From: an uncultured Tissierellia bacterium
GTDB taxonomy: Bacteria; Bacillota; Clostridia; Tissierellales; Tissierellaceae
Direction of reading: 5' to 3'
NCBI GenBank assembly: GCA_946402705.1
Contig: CAMIXG010000001.1
Location: forward strand, 124,001-188,000
Length of the DNA stretch: 64,000 bases
Shown: piece after piece, positions 62,123 through 64,000 of the stretch
Layout: every line of letters begins with the position of its first letter
How positions within the stretch are numbered: the first letter of the stretch is position 1
The notes under the pieces: model-generated
Seen by the model: only the letters and a program-made list of their open reading frames with translations
What the model was told of the DNA's origin: nothing
The model's database searches: none
Position numbers and translations under genes: made by a program

Positions 62123-62465
62123 AAATTTCCCCTCCAGTATAATATGTAATATTATATCATTAATATTTAATAATACATATTTTCAGAGTTTTCGTGTTAT
62201 TATCAACATTGTAAGTGATTCATCAGCCTAAAACATTACTCAAATTCTGTAATTTACTATAACTCACTGTAATAACTTTGTGTTTTATATAATATAAATT
62301 AATAGCTATATTATAACTTATCTTATATAAAATTTAGTAACAATATATCTATTAAAATTGGTGTATATTATTTTGGAAAATTTGAATTAAAAGAATGATA
62401 CAAGTTTTATGAAATATTATATGATAGTATAAATATTATATGAAAGAAAAAGGAGGTTCATACTT
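62123..62465. other. AT-rich intergenic region
   Basis: No open frame or structured element is recognised. It must contain the promoters of the divergent XRE gene and the following membrane protein gene. Confidence 0.5.
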
Positions 62466-62900
62466 ATGGTAAAAACTTGTTTAAAGTATTTTATAATTAC
62501 AGCTATTTTTAGCCTAGTTTATTGTTTTGTTTTAGCTCGATTTGTACCCAGTCCATTGGCTTTGAATATATTAATAATCATTATCTATGTTTACCTTAAT
62601 CATAAATTTCTAATAAATATTACAGAATTTACTTCAGCAGTATTTATAACACCATGCTTAATCTTTATAACTGGTATACTAGGTTATATCTTAAATTTAA
62701 AACAGTTAGCGGATTTTTCAGATATATACTTTATACCATTTACTGAAGTAACTCGAGCTTTATTGCCCCTACTAAATATTAATTTAAGTACTAATCTTAG
62801 TATAAATTTTTCTGGGTTATTACTAATACTATTTATAAATTATATAGTGCATTTAGAAATGATAACTGATCCATATAATAAACATTACTATGATTTATAA
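62466..62900 (+). CDS. Uncharacterised multi-helix membrane protein
   Basis: This 144-residue protein has hydrophobic segments at about 7-25, 31-46, 57-75 and 112-130. AAGGAGG precedes the ATG. I do not recognise the family. A strong terminator follows, so it is a single-gene unit. Its location between an XRE regulator and broken genes suggests accessory content. Confidence 0.55.
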   Translation: MVKTCLKYFIITAIFSLVYCFVLARFVPSPLALNILIIIIYVYLNHKFLINITEFTSAVFITPCLIFITGILGYILNLKQLADFSDIYFIPFTEVTRALLPLLNINLSTNLSINFSGLLLILFINYIVHLEMITDPYNKHYYDL

Positions 62901-62921
62901 ATAAAATATCTAATACATATT

Positions 62922-62960
62922 AAAGGAGATGATACTGTCATAATATCATCTCCTTTTTGC
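62922..62960 (+). terminator. Terminator after the membrane protein gene
   Basis: AAAGGAGATGATA pairs with TATCATCTCCTTT around a 9-nt loop, then TTTT. Confidence 0.85.
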
Positions 62961-63150
62961 TCTTCATTTTTTTAAGTTTAATTTTACATATCATAATGCT
63001 ATTACATATGAGTTATTAGGAAAGGTAACAACTTTTATATAATAGTATTTGTAACTTTCGAATAGTAGTATTCTAACATGAGCAGAGTATGACCATTTTG
63101 TAATTTTGATGATTAGTATTCTGCAATCTTTTCAAAAAATACTATAGTAA

Positions 63151-63330
63151 TTACTGTAGTACTTTTTCTTTAGCAAAGCTATACTCTTTATCCCAATCGA
63201 ACTTATAGGTAGTAGTAGCAACTTCTAAAAAAGGATGATGCTCTTTAATAACCTTATTAAGAAACTCCAAGTCAGCAATATATGTATCTGCTGTAGGCTC
63301 TGTAGGCTTTCTTATTGTTGTAAAAGAAAA
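63151..63330 (-). pseudogene. Fragment resembling an S41-peptidase-type N-terminal region
   Basis: A minus-strand frame without a start reads SFTTIRKPTEPTADTYIADL, then EFLNKVIKEHHPFLEVATTT and YKFDWDKEYSFAKEKVLQ-stop. The ADLEFLNKVIKEHHP stretch resembles the DLdfLxxxlxxxHP lead-in of S41-type proteins. An in-frame stop precedes it directly. It is a short relic; the family guess is weak. Confidence 0.45.
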
Positions 63331-64000
63331 TTATTTTTTTTCTATAAATCTATTGACCACAAAATAATATACTTTATTATTAAATTTATCTCTCCTTATA
63401 GCAATATACAAACAGTAAATAAAATAATCTATTACCGAAACCATATAAATAGTGATTATTGCACAAATATGTGTATCAAGTATATTCATATAATTATTGG
63501 TCATTATAAAATATAATATCAAAACTATAGCTATATATATGAATATTAATACCTTGTGTGTTAGACTATATAAATTTATACCCTTGCCATATGTACAAAT
63601 ATAATATGTATTAATCTTATTCAAGAATACTGATTTAATTAATTCATCAACAGAATCAGGACTAAAATTAGAACTACATTCTAATTTTTCATAATGTTTT
63701 AAAAAAATATTTTTGAAAAGAATTTTTGAATCATTAATATTTAAAGTATTATTAAACATATGTTGTACATTTATTGATGAGTTTTTATCATAGTTTAAAA
63801 ATAAATTTGTATATTTAATGTACTCTAATTCATTAATCAGCCAATCTGCTTCGATATATTTAAAATATAATAAATCCTTAAATAATTCTTCAAATTTAGG
63901 TGAAATCTTTATTGGAATAAGTTTTTTTCAATATTATTATTATATTCATTATATGTATAATTAGTATTTTTTGGACTGCTTGATTTGTCAATATAAATTG
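63331..64000 (-). pseudogene. Frameshifted gene for a membrane protein, 5' end outside window
   Basis: The minus-strand frame from the window end (IYIDKSSSPKNTNYTYNEYN) breaks at a run of seven A (63922-63928 on the plus strand as T). It continues in another frame as KLIPIKISPKFEELFKDLLY to the stop at 63331. One base added to the run restores a single reading frame. The C-terminal third has about two to three membrane helices, and the soluble part is Lys/Asn/Glu-rich. Family unknown. It may be intact if the run is misread. GC is lower than in its neighbours. Confidence 0.6.

Noticed and set aside
63235-63516. 93-codon plus-strand frame near the right end
   Set aside because: Tyr/Ile/Cys-rich shadow without a ribosome binding site, antisense to two decaying genes.

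Overview
The window is an AT-rich (about 30% G+C by eye) stretch of a low-G+C anaerobic Firmicute. Gene order (tlyA-recN-steA, punA-pdp, scpAB-rluB, miaB-mutS-mutL-miaA), the ispH-S1 fusion, T-box and Mn riboswitches and Shine-Dalgarno-driven starts all fit Clostridia/Tissierellia. Sequence alone does not fix the genus. No tRNA, rRNA or CRISPR array was seen.

Bases 1-36500 are mostly housekeeping, nearly all on the + strand. The window opens inside what I read as the 3' part of an OLE RNA (ornate large extremophilic RNA), directly followed by the gene for its membrane partner OapA. A long chain follows: tlyA, recN, steA, a SteB/MctB-like anchor, two glycan-type glycosyltransferases, DUF3866, a NUDIX hydrolase, a XerD relative that has lost catalytic residues, punA, pdp, an M50 protease, scpA, scpB, rluB, mnmM, a histidine phosphatase, a flavoprotein, an aroH-cmk fusion, plsC and ispH-rpsA. 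Next come cheR, a lone prepilin peptidase, uppP, a SLOG-like gene and an intact IS3-family element (23710-25007). After these are a Fur-type regulator, an ECF sigma/anti-sigma pair, a CMD-family protein, an Ltp lipoprotein, and miaB-mutS-mutL-miaA.

Bases 36600-53000 are accessory: a choloylglycine-hydrolase-family enzyme, a secreted helical protein, a frameshifted HEAT-repeat gene, an AraC-regulated siderophore-type ABC importer with a MATE exporter, and a second MATE. There is also a tandem family of six zinc-ribbon membrane proteins with a clear remnant of a seventh. A minus-strand amino-acid ABC importer lies behind two tandem T-box riboswitches whose specifier reads as a basic amino acid (Arg or Lys).

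Bases 53800-64000 hold a DHFR-like reductase, a long noncoding stretch, a catalytic-domain-only tyrosine recombinase, PspC, and a PMCA-type P-type ATPase under a yybP-ykoY (Mn2+) riboswitch. Then come the divergent SOS pair lexA/yneA with three LexA-like boxes, a relic of another P-type ATPase, several small membrane proteins, an XRE regulator, an S41-like relic, and a frameshifted membrane gene running off the window end.

The strongest candidates for a second look are the OLE/OapA locus, the zinc-ribbon array with its deletion scars, the tandem T-boxes, the degenerate XerD at the ripX locus, and the AroH-Cmk fusion that keeps an internal ribosome binding site.
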